From: Flavobacteriaceae bacterium
GTDB lineage: Bacteria; Bacteroidota; Bacteroidia; Flavobacteriales; Weeksellaceae
Length of the DNA: 6,699 bases
Direction of reading: 5' to 3'
NCBI GenBank assembly: GCA_031289875.1
Contig: JAITOO010000106.1
Coordinates: 1-6,699 of the forward strand
The notes beneath the pieces were generated by a model. That model was not told the origin of the DNA and searched no databases. It worked only from the letters and a program-made list of their open reading frames with translations. The number at the start of each line of letters is the position of its first letter. Positions within the stretch are counted from its first letter, which is position 1. Position numbers and translations under genes: made by a program. Shown piece after piece: positions 1-6,190 of the stretch.

Positions 1-92
<92 letters not shown>

Positions 93-104
93 ATTTTTTT
101 CTTC

Positions 105-134
105 GGTCTCGGCTCCCCGCAGGGCGCTTCGACC
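105..134 (-). other. stem-loop in the rRNA leader
   Basis: GGTC at 105-108 pairs with GACC at 131-134. Inside, GC (112-113) pairs with GC (126-127), and CCC (115-117) pairs with GGG (122-124) around a CGCA loop, with one T/C mismatch between them. It ends about 12 bases from the predicted 16S 5' end. A role in leader folding or processing is inferred from position alone. Confidence 0.45.
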
Positions 135-212
135 TCTTATACAGCTTCGTTCTTCTCCCCCGACCTCAATGTCCTTGTCTCTTCCAGGTTTTATGCTATC
201 TTGTCTTTTCTA

Positions 213-224
213 TTTCAACGAACT
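213..224 (-). promoter_or_regulatory. boxA-like antitermination motif in the rRNA leader
   Basis: On the minus strand this reads AGTTCGTTGAAA, close to the GTTCTTTGAAA-type boxA found in Bacteroidota rRNA leaders and related to E. coli TGCTCTTTAACA. boxA in nascent rRNA recruits the NusB/NusE antitermination complex. The position in the leader, well upstream of 16S, is right. One base differs from the form I expect, so the call rests on similarity and position only. Confidence 0.4.
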
Positions 225-280
225 CTTAGTTGTTTCCTCAAACTGTGAAATGTTTTATTATTTCTTTATGTTTGGGAGTG

Positions 281-311
281 CAAAGATAAGGAGTTTTTTT
301 ATTTTCGCAAA
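281..311 (-). promoter_or_regulatory. rRNA operon promoter (Bacteroidota sigma-ABfr type)
   Basis: On the minus strand TTTG (311-308) is followed after 19 bases by TATCTTTG (288-281), an exact match to the Bacteroidota -33 TTTG / -7 TAnnTTTG consensus with preferred spacing. The upstream minus-strand sequence (about 312-356) is made of A-tracts, which would act like an UP element or bend DNA. Transcription should start near 275 and run through the leader into 16S. Consensus quality suits a highly expressed stable-RNA promoter. Confidence 0.8.
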
Positions 312-403
312 TTTTTTTTCAAAAAAATTCATTATTTTTTTTCTGTTTTTTTTAGTTCTCTATTTGTTAATCTTTTACATAAATATAAAATTTAGAAGAG
401 TAC

Positions 404-417
404 ACCTTTCTAAAGGT
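404..417. promoter_or_regulatory. 14-bp palindrome upstream of leuS (possible operator)
   Basis: ACCTTT (404-409) and AAAGGT (412-417) form a perfect inverted repeat around CT. It lies 21 bases upstream of the candidate leuS -7 box, roughly where a -33 element would be. That placement is compatible with regulator binding, but no known family motif is recognised and a chance occurrence is possible in such AT-rich DNA. Confidence 0.25.
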
Positions 418-438
418 AAAAGAAATTCAATAAATCCT

Positions 439-446
439 TACATTTG
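439..446 (+). promoter_or_regulatory. leuS promoter, -7 box
   Basis: TACATTTG matches the TAnnTTTG -7 consensus of Bacteroidota exactly and lies 28 bases upstream of the leuS ATG, giving a leader of about 22 nucleotides. No good -33 TTTG is present at the usual 19-21-base distance, so promoter strength is uncertain. There is no Shine-Dalgarno sequence; the start is preceded by an A/T-rich stretch (taacgtataaaatc), usual for this phylum. Confidence 0.5.
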
Positions 447-474
447 TAAAAATTTTCAATTAACGTATAAAATC

Positions 475-3325
475 ATGCAATATAATTTTCAGGAAATCGA
501 AAGAAAATGGCAGAAAAAATGGGCGGAACAAAAAACTTTCTCCGCCTCTGATCCTGATGGAACTTCCAAGCCGAAATATTATGTGCTGGACATGTTTCCG
601 TATCCGTCAGGGGCAGGACTGCACGTAGGGCATCCGCTGGGTTATATTGCATCTGACATCTGTGCCCGATTCAAGCGTCATCAAGGGTTTAATGTACTTC
701 ACCCGATGGGGTACGATAGTTTTGGGCTTCCTGCCGAACAGTATGCCATTCAGACCGGACAACATCCGGCAATCACTACGAAAGTGAACATCAGCGGGGG
801 GGTGGATAATAAAAACACTCAAATCGCAGGCTATGAAAATCAATTAAAAAAATTAGGTTTTTCCTTTGACTGGGATAGGGAGGTAAGAACTTCAAATCCT
901 GATTATTACAAATGGACTCAATGGATTTTCATACAATTATTTAATTCTTATTACTGTAATGATTCCCTGCAGGCTCGTCCCATCAGCGAACTGATTGAAA
1001 TATTTGATATTGAGGGAAATACAAAAATCAATGCCGTTACTGCACAAACAGAAATTTTCACGGCAAATGAATGGAAAAGTTTTTCAGAAGCAAAACAACA
1101 AGAAGTCCTGTCCGACTATCGTCTGACCTATCGTGCAGAAACCACCGTGAACTGGTGTCCCGCCTTAGGAACGGTACTGGCAAACGACGAAGTGACAAAT
1201 GGCGTTTCCGAACGCGGAGGCTATCCTGTCTATCAGAAAAAAATGATGCAATGGTCAATGAGGATAACTGCCTATGCAGAAAGACTTCTACGGGGACTGG
1301 AAACCGTACAATGGAGCGAGGCTATTAAAGAAAGCCAGCGCAATTGGATTGGAAAATCGCAAGGAGCAAGCATAAAATTCAAAATTAGAAATTGAAGTCT
1401 TCACCACTCGTCCTGACACCATTTATGGAGCGACTTTCATGGTTTTAGCGCCTGAGCATCCTTTGGTAGATGAAATCACGACGGGAGAATATTACGAAGC
1501 AATAAACCAATATAAAGAAGACAGCAGCAAACGCTCTGAAAGGGACCGTATAGCAGATGCCAAAAGCGTTTCAGGGCAATTCACAGGCGCTTATGCCTTA
1601 AACCCGTTTACCCATGAGGAAATGCCTGTATATATTGCCGATTATATTTTGATGGGCTACGGCACGGGCGCCATTATGGCGGTTCCTGCCCATGATGAGA
1701 GAGACCACCGTTTTGCCAAACATTTTAATCTTCCTATTCGAGAGGTGATTAAAGGCGGAGAAAATGTACAGGAGGAAGCCTTTTCTTCCAAAGACGGAAT
1801 CTGTGTCAATTCCAAAATTATTGACGGATTGAAAGTGCAAGAGGCTCAAAACAAGATTATTGCGGAAATAGAAAAACTGAATATCGGACACGGAACAATC
1901 AATTATCGCCTGCGCGACGCTGTGTTTTCCCGCCAAAGATATTGGGGAGAGCCAATCCCTATCTATTACAAAAAAAATATTCCCTATGTGCTGCCTGAAA
2001 CGGCATTGCCTTTAATTCTTCCCGAAGTAGAAAAATACCTACCGACCGAAGAGGGAGAACCGCCATTAGGACGCGCCAAAATCTGGGCTTGGGATACGGA
2101 AAAACAACAAGTGGTTGATAATGAATCAATTAACCATATTACCATTTTTCCATTAGAACTCAACACCATGCCGGGCTGGGCGGGAAGTTCGTGGTATTTC
2201 CTGCGATACGCCGACCCACACAACGCAAACCGTTTTGCAGACGAGAAAAAAGTGAAATACTGGGAAAATGTGGATTTGTACATCGGGGGGAACGAACACG
2301 CTACCGGACATTTGCTCTATTCCCGCTTTTGGAACAAGTTTTTGAAAGATTACGGCTATGTGGACAGCGAAGAACCTTTTCGGAAACTGATTAATCAGGG
2401 GATGATTTTGGGACAGAGTGCGTTTGTTTATCGAATTAACAATACCAACAACTTCATTTCCTATAACTTAATCAAAGACAGGAATGTGGAAGTTACGCCT
2501 ATCCATATCGATGTAAATCTGTTAAAAGGCACAACGGACGAAGTAGATATTAAAAAGTTAAGACTTTGGAGAGAGGAGTTTAAGGATGCCGAATTTATTA
2601 CAGAAGACGGAAAATTAATCGCCGGCAGAGAGATAGAAAAAATGTCCAAATCCAAATACAATGTCTTAAATCCCGATGATGTCTGCGAAGAATACGGAGC
2701 GGATACATTGCGGATGTACGAAATGTTTTTAGGTCCGATAGAACAATCTAAACCATGGAATACACAGGGTTTGGTAGGAGTACATAATTTTTTGAAGAAA
2801 TTTTGGAAGTTGTACCATTCGGGAGAAAACGAAAGTTTTCACGTTTCTGAAGAAAAAGCTGATAAGGAGGAATTGAGAGTTTTACACCAACTTATCAAAA
2901 AGGTGCAAGACGATGTGCAAAATTTTTCTTTCAACACGTCTGTCAGTTCGTTTATGATTGCAACCAATGAACTGGCAAAGTTAAAATCCGACAAGAGAGG
3001 GATTTTAGAGCCTTTAGCGGTATTAATTTCTCCCTTTGCTCCGCATATTGCAGAAGAATTGTGGAAAAAAATAGGTTATGTAGAAAGCATTGAATATGTA
3101 TCTTTCCCTGAATTTAACGCTGAATATTTAGTTACGGATAACTTTGAGTATCCGGTCAGTTTTAACGGAAAAGTGCGGTTTAAAATAGAAATGCCCGCTT
3201 CTGCCACTCCTAAAGAAGTGGAAAAAGTGGTAATGACCCATCCTAAAACTTCCGGTTATTTGGACGGAAAAACTGCGAAAAAAATTATTGTGGTTCCTAA
3301 ACGAATTGTGAATGTAGTAATTTAG
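475..3325 (+). CDS. leuS: leucyl-tRNA synthetase (class I), reading frame broken by one frameshift
   Basis: Cytoplasmic enzyme that charges tRNA-Leu with leucine using ATP and edits mischarged products. The frame opened by ATG 475 runs 306 codons to a TGA at 1393-1395; the rest continues one frame over to TAG 3323-3325. Removing one A from AAAA at 1381-1384 joins the two as ...[17 protein letters not shown]..., a 949-residue protein of normal flavobacterial length. Seen in the joined protein: class I HIGH motif as HVGH (50-53); WCP of the zinc-like module (~227-229); editing-domain TTRPDT (310-315) and [17 protein letters not shown] (394-410); [11 protein letters not shown] (~485-495); [14 protein letters not shown] (~568-581); KMSKS (722-726); then the anticodon-binding helical region and a C-terminal domain ending [13 protein letters not shown] 475 begins [13 protein letters not shown], the usual LeuRS N terminus; the same frame is open back to 169, but that extension is low-complexity and overlaps the rRNA promoter. 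The in-frame ATG at 1439 in the second part is an internal Met, not a true start. No partner gene is close enough to form an operon. Confidence 0.95.
1376..1395 (+). other. frameshift junction in leuS
   Basis: The upstream frame ends at TGA 1393-1395. The downstream frame is closed by TAA at 1373-1375, so the change of frame must fall in this ~20-base interval. The run AAAA at 1381-1384 is the simplest site: with AAA instead, K303 is followed directly by [12 protein letters not shown] with no lost or extra residue. The break falls at the entry to the CP1 editing domain and separates the HIGH half from the KMSKS half. It could be a sequencing or assembly error in a short homopolymer, a real recent mutation, or, less likely, a recoded +1 shift. 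Confidence 0.9.
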
Positions 3326-3426
3326 TTATGGTTGATATTAGAAACTGTTTAGAAAACACAGAACAAAAAAACAATTAAATTCATCTTGTTCAGCAGATTA
3401 TTTTGAAATTATAAAATCTTTATATT
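3326..3426. other. leuS-ggt intergenic region
   Basis: About 100 AT-rich bases separate leuS from ggt. TATTTTG at 3399-3405 is one base short of a TAnnTTTG box and has no -33 partner at the right distance, so a ggt promoter is only suspected here. I see no hairpin followed by a T-run that would terminate leuS. Read-through from leuS into ggt remains possible. Confidence 0.4.
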
Positions 3427-5106
3427 ATGAAAACAAAAATCTATTTTTCCTTGTATCTTATATTGTTTACCTCCGGATGGGTATTCTCTCAGCAAGGATT
3501 AGTAACGAAGCACGCCATGGTAGTTTCTGCCCGTAAGGAAGCCTCGTCTATTGGTGCAGAAATCATGAAACAAGGAGGGAATGCTTTTGACGCCATGGTT
3601 TCCGTAGAACTGGCTTTAGCTGTGGCTTATCCTTTTGCGGGGAATATCGGAGGGGGTGGCTTCATGGTGTACAGAACCAAAGACGGACAAGTCGGAGTAC
3701 TGGATTATAGAGAAAAAGCTCCTCTGTCGGCTCACCGAGATATGTATTTGGACGACCAAGGGAATGTTATCCCGAAAAAGAGCGAAGATGGCGCCATGGC
3801 TATTGGCATTCCCGGAACTGTGGCAGGTATTTATGAAGTACAAAAAAAATTTGGAAAACTTCCTTGGAAAAAGGTTGTACAACCTGCCATAGACTTGGCT
3901 GATAAAGGAATTGTCCTGAGTCAGGACGATGAGAATAAGATAAAAGCATTCAGGTCTGATTTTCAGAGGATTAATCCTGATAAGATTATTTTCGATGCTA
4001 ATTGGAAAAAAGGAGACATCATGCGTTTTTCTAATCTGGCAAAAACTCTGACTGTTATTAGGAATCAGGGAAGAGATGGTTTCTATAAAGGCAGAATCGC
4101 AAAACAATTAGTCCAATTCATTCAGTCGCAGGGTGGAATCATTACAGAAAAAGATTTAGAAAAATACGAACCCCGATGGAGGCAACCCATTATTTTTGAT
4201 TTCAGAGGAAATACAATTATCACAGTACCCCCGCCTTCAAGCGGAGGCATTGTCTTGGATCAAATCCTGAAAATGCTGGAAACCGAACCTTTAGACGAGA
4301 TAAAAAATGATGCGATAAAGTATATCCAACTGCTCACGGAAGCTGAAAGGAGAGCTTATGCCGATCGTTCCTATTATTTGGGCGACCCTGATTTTGTGAA
4401 AATTCCCATAGATTCCTTATTGAGTCCGTATTATTTAAAGAAAAGAATGTCTGATTTTTCATTCGACCAAGCGACTCCTTCTTCCCAAATCTCCTACGGA
4501 ACCCTTTCTGCTTATGAAAGCAATGAGACTACTCATTATTCCATCATAGACGAGGAAGGAAACGCCGTAGCTGCTACAACTACCTTAAATGGAGCTTATG
4601 GCTCAAAATTATACGATTCGGAGTTGGGCTTTTTCCTGAATAACGAAATGGACGACTTCAGCATAAAACCCGGAGTTCCTAATATGTTTGGTTTAGTGGG
4701 AGGTGAAGCAAACAGCATTCAGCCTGAAAAAAGAATGTTAAGCTCAATGACGCCTACTATTGTAGAAAAAGACGGAAAATTAAATATGGTAATCGGGACG
4801 CCGGGCGGGTCATCTATTATCACCAGTATATTACAAACAATTTTAAACCATGTTCTTTTTGGGTTGGGGATGCAGGAATCCGTATCCAAACCAAGGTTTC
4901 ACCACCAGTGGTTACCGGATGAAGTAGTCTTGGAAGCCAAAGGTTTTGACAGCAGTACAGTAAAAGCATTGGAGGGCAAAGGTTATACCATAAAGCAAAG
5001 AGATGCAGTAGTTATAGGTAAAGTAGATGCCATTTTGGTTTTGCCCGATGGAAGATTGGAAGGAGGTGCAGACCCAAGAGGAGATGATACCGCTGTAGGG
5101 TTTTAA
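3427..5106 (+). CDS. ggt: gamma-glutamyltranspeptidase, periplasmic
   Basis: Ntn-hydrolase that cleaves or transfers the gamma-glutamyl group of glutathione and related compounds, and usually self-cleaves into large and small subunits. The 559-residue length is close to E. coli GGT (580). A signal peptide is visible: positively charged MKTK, a hydrophobic stretch to about residue 19, then a likely signal peptidase I site after VFS (21). There is no lipobox Cys, so a soluble periplasmic protein is expected. Large-subunit motifs include AGNIGGGGFMVYR and YREKAP with R95, equivalent to E. coli R114. The processing and catalytic Thr is T368 in ESNETTHYSI (E. coli T391). N388, D410 (NNEMDDFS), S439-S440 (LSSM) and G460-G461 (TPGGSS) match E. 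coli N411, D433, S462-S463 and G483-G484. E407 replaces E. coli Q430, as in human GGT. The lid-loop segment KPGVPNMFGLVGG is present, so this is the E. coli-like form. The gene appears intact and monocistronic. Use of host or environmental glutathione as an amino acid or cysteine source is known for the family and inferred here. Confidence 0.96.
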   Translation: MKTKIYFSLYLILFTSGWVFSQQGLVTKHAMVVSARKEASSIGAEIMKQGGNAFDAMVSVELALAVAYPFAGNIGGGGFMVYRTKDGQVGVLDYREKAPLSAHRDMYLDDQGNVIPKKSEDGAMAIGIPGTVAGIYEVQKKFGKLPWKKVVQPAIDLADKGIVLSQDDENKIKAFRSDFQRINPDKIIFDANWKKGDIMRFSNLAKTLTVIRNQGRDGFYKGRIAKQLVQFIQSQGGIITEKDLEKYEPRWRQPIIFDFRGNTIITVPPPSSGGIVLDQILKMLETEPLDEIKNDAIKYIQLLTEAERRAYADRSYYLGDPDFVKIPIDSLLSPYYLKKRMSDFSFDQATPSSQISYGTLSAYESNETTHYSIIDEEGNAVAATTTLNGAYGSKLYDSELGFFLNNEMDDFSIKPGVPNMFGLVGGEANSIQPEKRMLSSMTPTIVEKDGKLNMVIGTPGGSSIITSILQTILNHVLFGLGMQESVSKPRFHHQWLPDEVVLEAKGFDSSTVKALEGKGYTIKQRDAVVIGKVDAILVLPDGRLEGGADPRGDDTAVGF

Positions 5107-5164
5107 TAACAGGAAAAAGAAAATACTTTAATTCACGGTAGAAAGGTCGCTGCTATGTACCGTC

Positions 5165-5185
5165 ATTGCGGGCTTGACCCGCAAT
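5165..5185. repeat. intergenic palindrome (ATTGCGGG-cttga-CCCGCAAT)
   Basis: A perfect 8-bp inverted repeat (5165-5172 and 5178-5185) with a 5-base loop, set in the wording CGTCATTGCGGGCTTGACCC, which I recognise as a recurrent intergenic repeat in many bacterial genomes. It lies 59 bases after the ggt stop. As there is no T-run behind it, it is not a textbook intrinsic terminator, although the hairpin might still protect the ggt mRNA 3' end. GC-rich compared with its surroundings. Confidence 0.6.
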
Positions 5186-5235
5186 CTCTCCGTATTTTCA
5201 AAACCGCCCTTTCGCATCGCAAGCCGTAGGTAGCA

Positions 5236-5262
5236 TTTTCACAAAGTTTTTTTTTCACAAAG
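5236..5262 (+). repeat. 11-bp direct repeat upstream of the toxin-antitoxin operon
   Basis: TTTTCACAAAG occurs at 5236-5246 and again at 5252-5262, a 16-base period, separated by a T-run. The second copy enters the left arm of the adjacent palindrome. Repeated half-sites of this kind are common in antitoxin operators, so this may be an extra binding site; that is inference. Confidence 0.4.
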
Positions 5263-5277
5263 GAAATTTTACTTTGT
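5257..5277. promoter_or_regulatory. 21-bp near-perfect palindrome, candidate antitoxin operator
   Basis: ACAAAG at 5257-5262 mirrors CTTTGT at 5272-5277, and the inner bases also pair: 9 of 10 positions are symmetric about T5267, with only G5263/A5271 mismatched. It includes a TTTG (5273-5276) that could be a weak -33 element and lies 24 bases upstream of the candidate -7 box. Ribbon-helix-helix antitoxins usually repress their own operon through such short palindromes, so an operator is the natural reading; it is untested. Confidence 0.45.
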
Positions 5278-5301
5278 ATAGCATAGTGTTAGCAATTTTT
5301 G

Positions 5302-5309
5302 TATTTTTG
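5302..5309 (+). promoter_or_regulatory. toxin-antitoxin operon promoter, -7 box
   Basis: TATTTTTG is an exact TAnnTTTG -7 box followed by C, 20 bases before the antitoxin ATG, so the leader would be only about 15 nucleotides. The nearest TTTG upstream (5273-5276) gives a 25-base spacer, longer than the usual 19-21, suggesting a modest promoter or an unrecognised -33 element. No Shine-Dalgarno sequence precedes the ATG. Confidence 0.45.
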
Positions 5310-5329
5310 CAAAAATCTTTTTTCCTATT

Positions 5330-5587
5330 ATGAAAACAACCGAAAGAAAAAACAAGATTCAGGCTAATTTCCGTTTAAATAGAAATTTGATTAATACCTT
5401 GAAAATCAATGCGAAAAATGAAAACAGAAGTCTGAACAATTATGTGGAAGTTATTCTTTCAAACGCTGTTTTTGATGTTCCAAATGCAGAAACGATACGC
5501 TCCATTGAAGACATAGAAACAAGCAGAAATATAAGCCGCATTGATGATATAGATGAATTTTTTAACGAATTTATCTATGAAGACTGA
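5330..5587 (+). CDS. type II antitoxin, ribbon-helix-helix type (partner of YafQ-like toxin)
   Basis: 85-residue protein. Residues ~8-46 (from KIQANFRL through NRSLNNYVEVILSNAV) have the pattern of a ribbon-helix-helix DNA-binding domain: a short beta strand, a helix rich in Leu/Ile, the NRSLNNYVE turn-helix typical of Bacteroidota antitoxins, and a second helix. The remaining half is acidic (IEDIET, IDDIDEFFNEFIYED) and is the expected toxin-binding tail. It is expected to neutralise the downstream ribonuclease and, with it, repress the operon through the palindrome at 5257-5277. The start is ATG 5330, close behind a -7 box. Its end overlaps the toxin start by 11 bases, so the two are translationally coupled with the antitoxin first. 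It plays the role of E. coli DinJ but is not obviously the same sequence family, so no symbol is given. Confidence 0.8.
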   Translation: MKTTERKNKIQANFRLNRNLINTLKINAKNENRSLNNYVEVILSNAVFDVPNAETIRSIEDIETSRNISRIDDIDEFFNEFIYED

Positions 5588-5858
5588 ATATTCCATATTT
5601 TTTTCTACAAGTTTCAAAAAAGATTTAAAAAAGCAAATATCAAATGAAATTTTTGTTAAAGATACAATAAAAATTTTAGCAGAAAAAGGCGTAAAAGGTA
5701 TTCCTGAAAACAGGCTGCCACATTTATTGAAAGGTAAATATAAAAATTATTGGGAATGCCACATTAAACCTGATTTACTTTTGATTTGGAAACAAAATGA
5801 CGAAGAAAAATCCATAATTTTGGCAAGAGTTGGAAGTCATTCCAATTTATTTGAATAA
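5577..5858 (+). CDS. type II toxin, YafQ-family mRNA interferase (RelE superfamily)
   Basis: 93-residue protein resembling E. coli YafQ, a ribosome-dependent endoribonuclease that cuts mRNA in the A site and halts growth. Seen: N-terminal SIFFSTSFKKDLKK strand-helix, then LPHLLKGKYKNYWECHIKPD, then the end ARVGSHSNLFE. The residues that act in E. coli YafQ (H50, H63, D67, H87, F91) all have counterparts: H49, H62, D66, H88, F92. The toxin therefore looks active. ATG 5577 is chosen because the protein then begins MKTEYSIFF, like family members, and overlaps the antitoxin stop by 11 bases. An earlier in-frame ATG at 5553 would add eight residues of no family resemblance. The base composition is more AT-rich than in leuS and ggt, compatible with an acquired module. 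Downstream lies only repeat DNA, so the operon ends here. Confidence 0.9.
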   Translation: MKTEYSIFFSTSFKKDLKKQISNEIFVKDTIKILAEKGVKGIPENRLPHLLKGKYKNYWECHIKPDLLLIWKQNDEEKSIILARVGSHSNLFE

Positions 5859-5868
5859 CTTTTGTTGA

Positions 5869-5896
5869 TTACTAAAATCATGGTTCAAGACAATGC
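5869..5896 (+). repeat. solitary end of the AT-rich palindromic element
   Basis: These 28 bases match 6262-6289 with a single difference (G5889 versus A6282). At 6262-6289 they form the 3' end of a complete palindromic element; here the rest of the element is missing, so this is a remnant or solo end. It begins 11 bases after the toxin stop codon. It is followed by ATGCACCTG-TTACTC, which also occurs with one extra base at 6408-6423 before another repeat unit. Confidence 0.7.
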
Positions 5897-5911
5897 ACCT
5901 GTTACTCATAA

Positions 5912-5931
5912 CAAGGGGGCTTGCCCTCTTG
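5912..5931. repeat. GC-rich hairpin, copy 1 (CAAGGGGGC type)
   Basis: CAAGGGGGC (5912-5920) pairs with GCCCTCTTG (5923-5931) over nine positions with one G-T wobble. A cleaner version of the same hairpin is at 6164-6183, and both are preceded by ATAACAAGGGGG or the nearly identical GATAACAAGGGGG. It lies 53 bases after the toxin gene and might act as a 3' mRNA hairpin, but no T-run follows. Confidence 0.6.
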
Positions 5932-5942
5932 CCGAATAAGTT

Positions 5943-5958
5943 CTGCCCTTTCGGGCAG
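5943..5958. repeat. short hairpin CTGCCC-tttc-GGGCAG
   Basis: A perfect 6-bp inverted repeat with a 4-base loop, within the repeat cluster downstream of the toxin gene. No T-run follows. One of a chain of small hairpins between 5912 and 6024; GCCC-ttgc-GGGC at 6013-6024 is another, smaller one. Confidence 0.5.
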
Positions 5959-5976
5959 TTGTTGGGTTGTTGTGTG

Positions 5977-6000
5977 ACCGCAAGCCGTTGGCATTGCGGT
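5977..6000. repeat. hairpin ACCGCAA...TTGCGGT
   Basis: ACCGCAA (5977-5983) pairs with TTGCGGT (5994-6000), and inside it GCC (5984-5986) pairs with GGC (5990-5992) around GTT, leaving one unpaired A. The left arm carries CGCAAGCCGTTGG (5979-5991), nearly identical to CGCAAGCCGTAGG at 5218-5230 on the other side of the toxin-antitoxin operon. Confidence 0.55.
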
Positions 6001-6029
6001 TATGAAAATTACGCCCTTGCGGGCTTACT

Positions 6030-6130
6030 CCCCTCCTTTGGAGGGGCAGGGGGAGGTTGAGGGGGCAGGGGGTGGTTTCCCATTCGTTTGCAAACCACCC
6101 CGCCCTGCAGGCACCCCTCCAAAGGAGGGG
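6030..6130. repeat. GC-rich palindromic element, copy A (complete)
   Basis: A 101-bp unit. The left end CCCCTCCTTTGGAGGGG (6030-6046) is itself a 7-bp hairpin; the right end CCCCTCCAAAGGAGGGG (6114-6130) is its exact reverse complement, so the unit has 17-bp terminal inverted repeats. An inner 10-bp stem pairs GGGGTGGTTT (6069-6078) with AAACCACCCC (6092-6101), with the palindrome GTTTGCAAAC at 6086-6095. G-runs at 6043-6072 fit a four-tier G-quadruplex. It has no coding capacity. Repeats with this wording are widespread in Bacteroidota intergenic DNA to my knowledge; how they move is unknown to me. REP- or MITE-like behaviour is inference. Confidence 0.85.
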
Positions 6131-6163
6131 AATTGCGTGAGCAGAGCCGTAGGCTTCAGATAA

Positions 6164-6183
6164 CAAGGGGGCAAGCCCCCTTG
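6164..6183. repeat. GC-rich hairpin, copy 2 (CAAGGGGGC-aa-GCCCCCTTG)
   Basis: A perfect 9-bp inverted repeat (6164-6172 with 6175-6183). It is the cleaner copy of the hairpin at 5912-5931; the difference in the right arm (CCCTC versus CCCCC) keeps the pairing as a G-T wobble in RNA. It sits between palindromic element A and the AT-rich element. Confidence 0.65.
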
Positions 6184-6190
6184 CGATTAT

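Larger units (their letters stand above)
93..275 (-). other. 16S rRNA operon leader (transcribed, removed in processing)
   Basis: This stretch lies between the consensus rRNA promoter and the 16S 5' end, so it should be the transcribed leader cut away during rRNA maturation. It has no convincing reading frame. It contains a stem-loop just before the 16S start, a boxA-like motif, and a repeated GAGGTCG (minus strand; plus-strand CGACCTC near 130-136 and 161-167). The downstream partner of any processing stem would lie beyond the left edge, so RNase III stem pairing cannot be tested here. Confidence 0.7.

Noticed and set aside
169..474. N-terminal extension of leuS back to an ATG at 169
   Set aside because: The extra 102 residues are low-complexity (Phe/Ile/Leu-rich from T-tracts), overlap the divergent rRNA promoter and leader, and precede the normal LeuRS start [13 protein letters not shown] at 475.
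1381..1395. Programmed +1 frameshifting as the explanation for the leuS break
   Set aside because: No known bacterial +1 signal is seen: no prfB-type CTT-TGA with upstream Shine-Dalgarno, and no clear downstream stimulatory structure. Kept only as a remote option.
1439..1441. ATG 1439 as the start of a separate 628-residue protein
   Set aside because: The conserved LeuRS sequence [18 protein letters not shown] runs upstream of it in the same frame, so it is an internal methionine after the frameshift, although re-initiation there cannot be excluded.
3616..4107. 163-codon open frame on the minus strand inside ggt
   Set aside because: It is fully contained in a gene with clear conserved motifs and is a codon-bias shadow; the same holds for the minus-strand frames within leuS.
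5165..5185. Rho-independent terminator of ggt
   Set aside because: The hairpin is strong but is followed by CTCTCCG rather than a T-run; the nearby T-run at 5247-5255 is over 60 bases away.
5553..5576. Earlier toxin start at ATG 5553
   Set aside because: It adds MNFLTNLS, which has no family counterpart and would enlarge the overlap with the antitoxin to 35 bases; ATG 5577 fits both family length and the usual short overlap.
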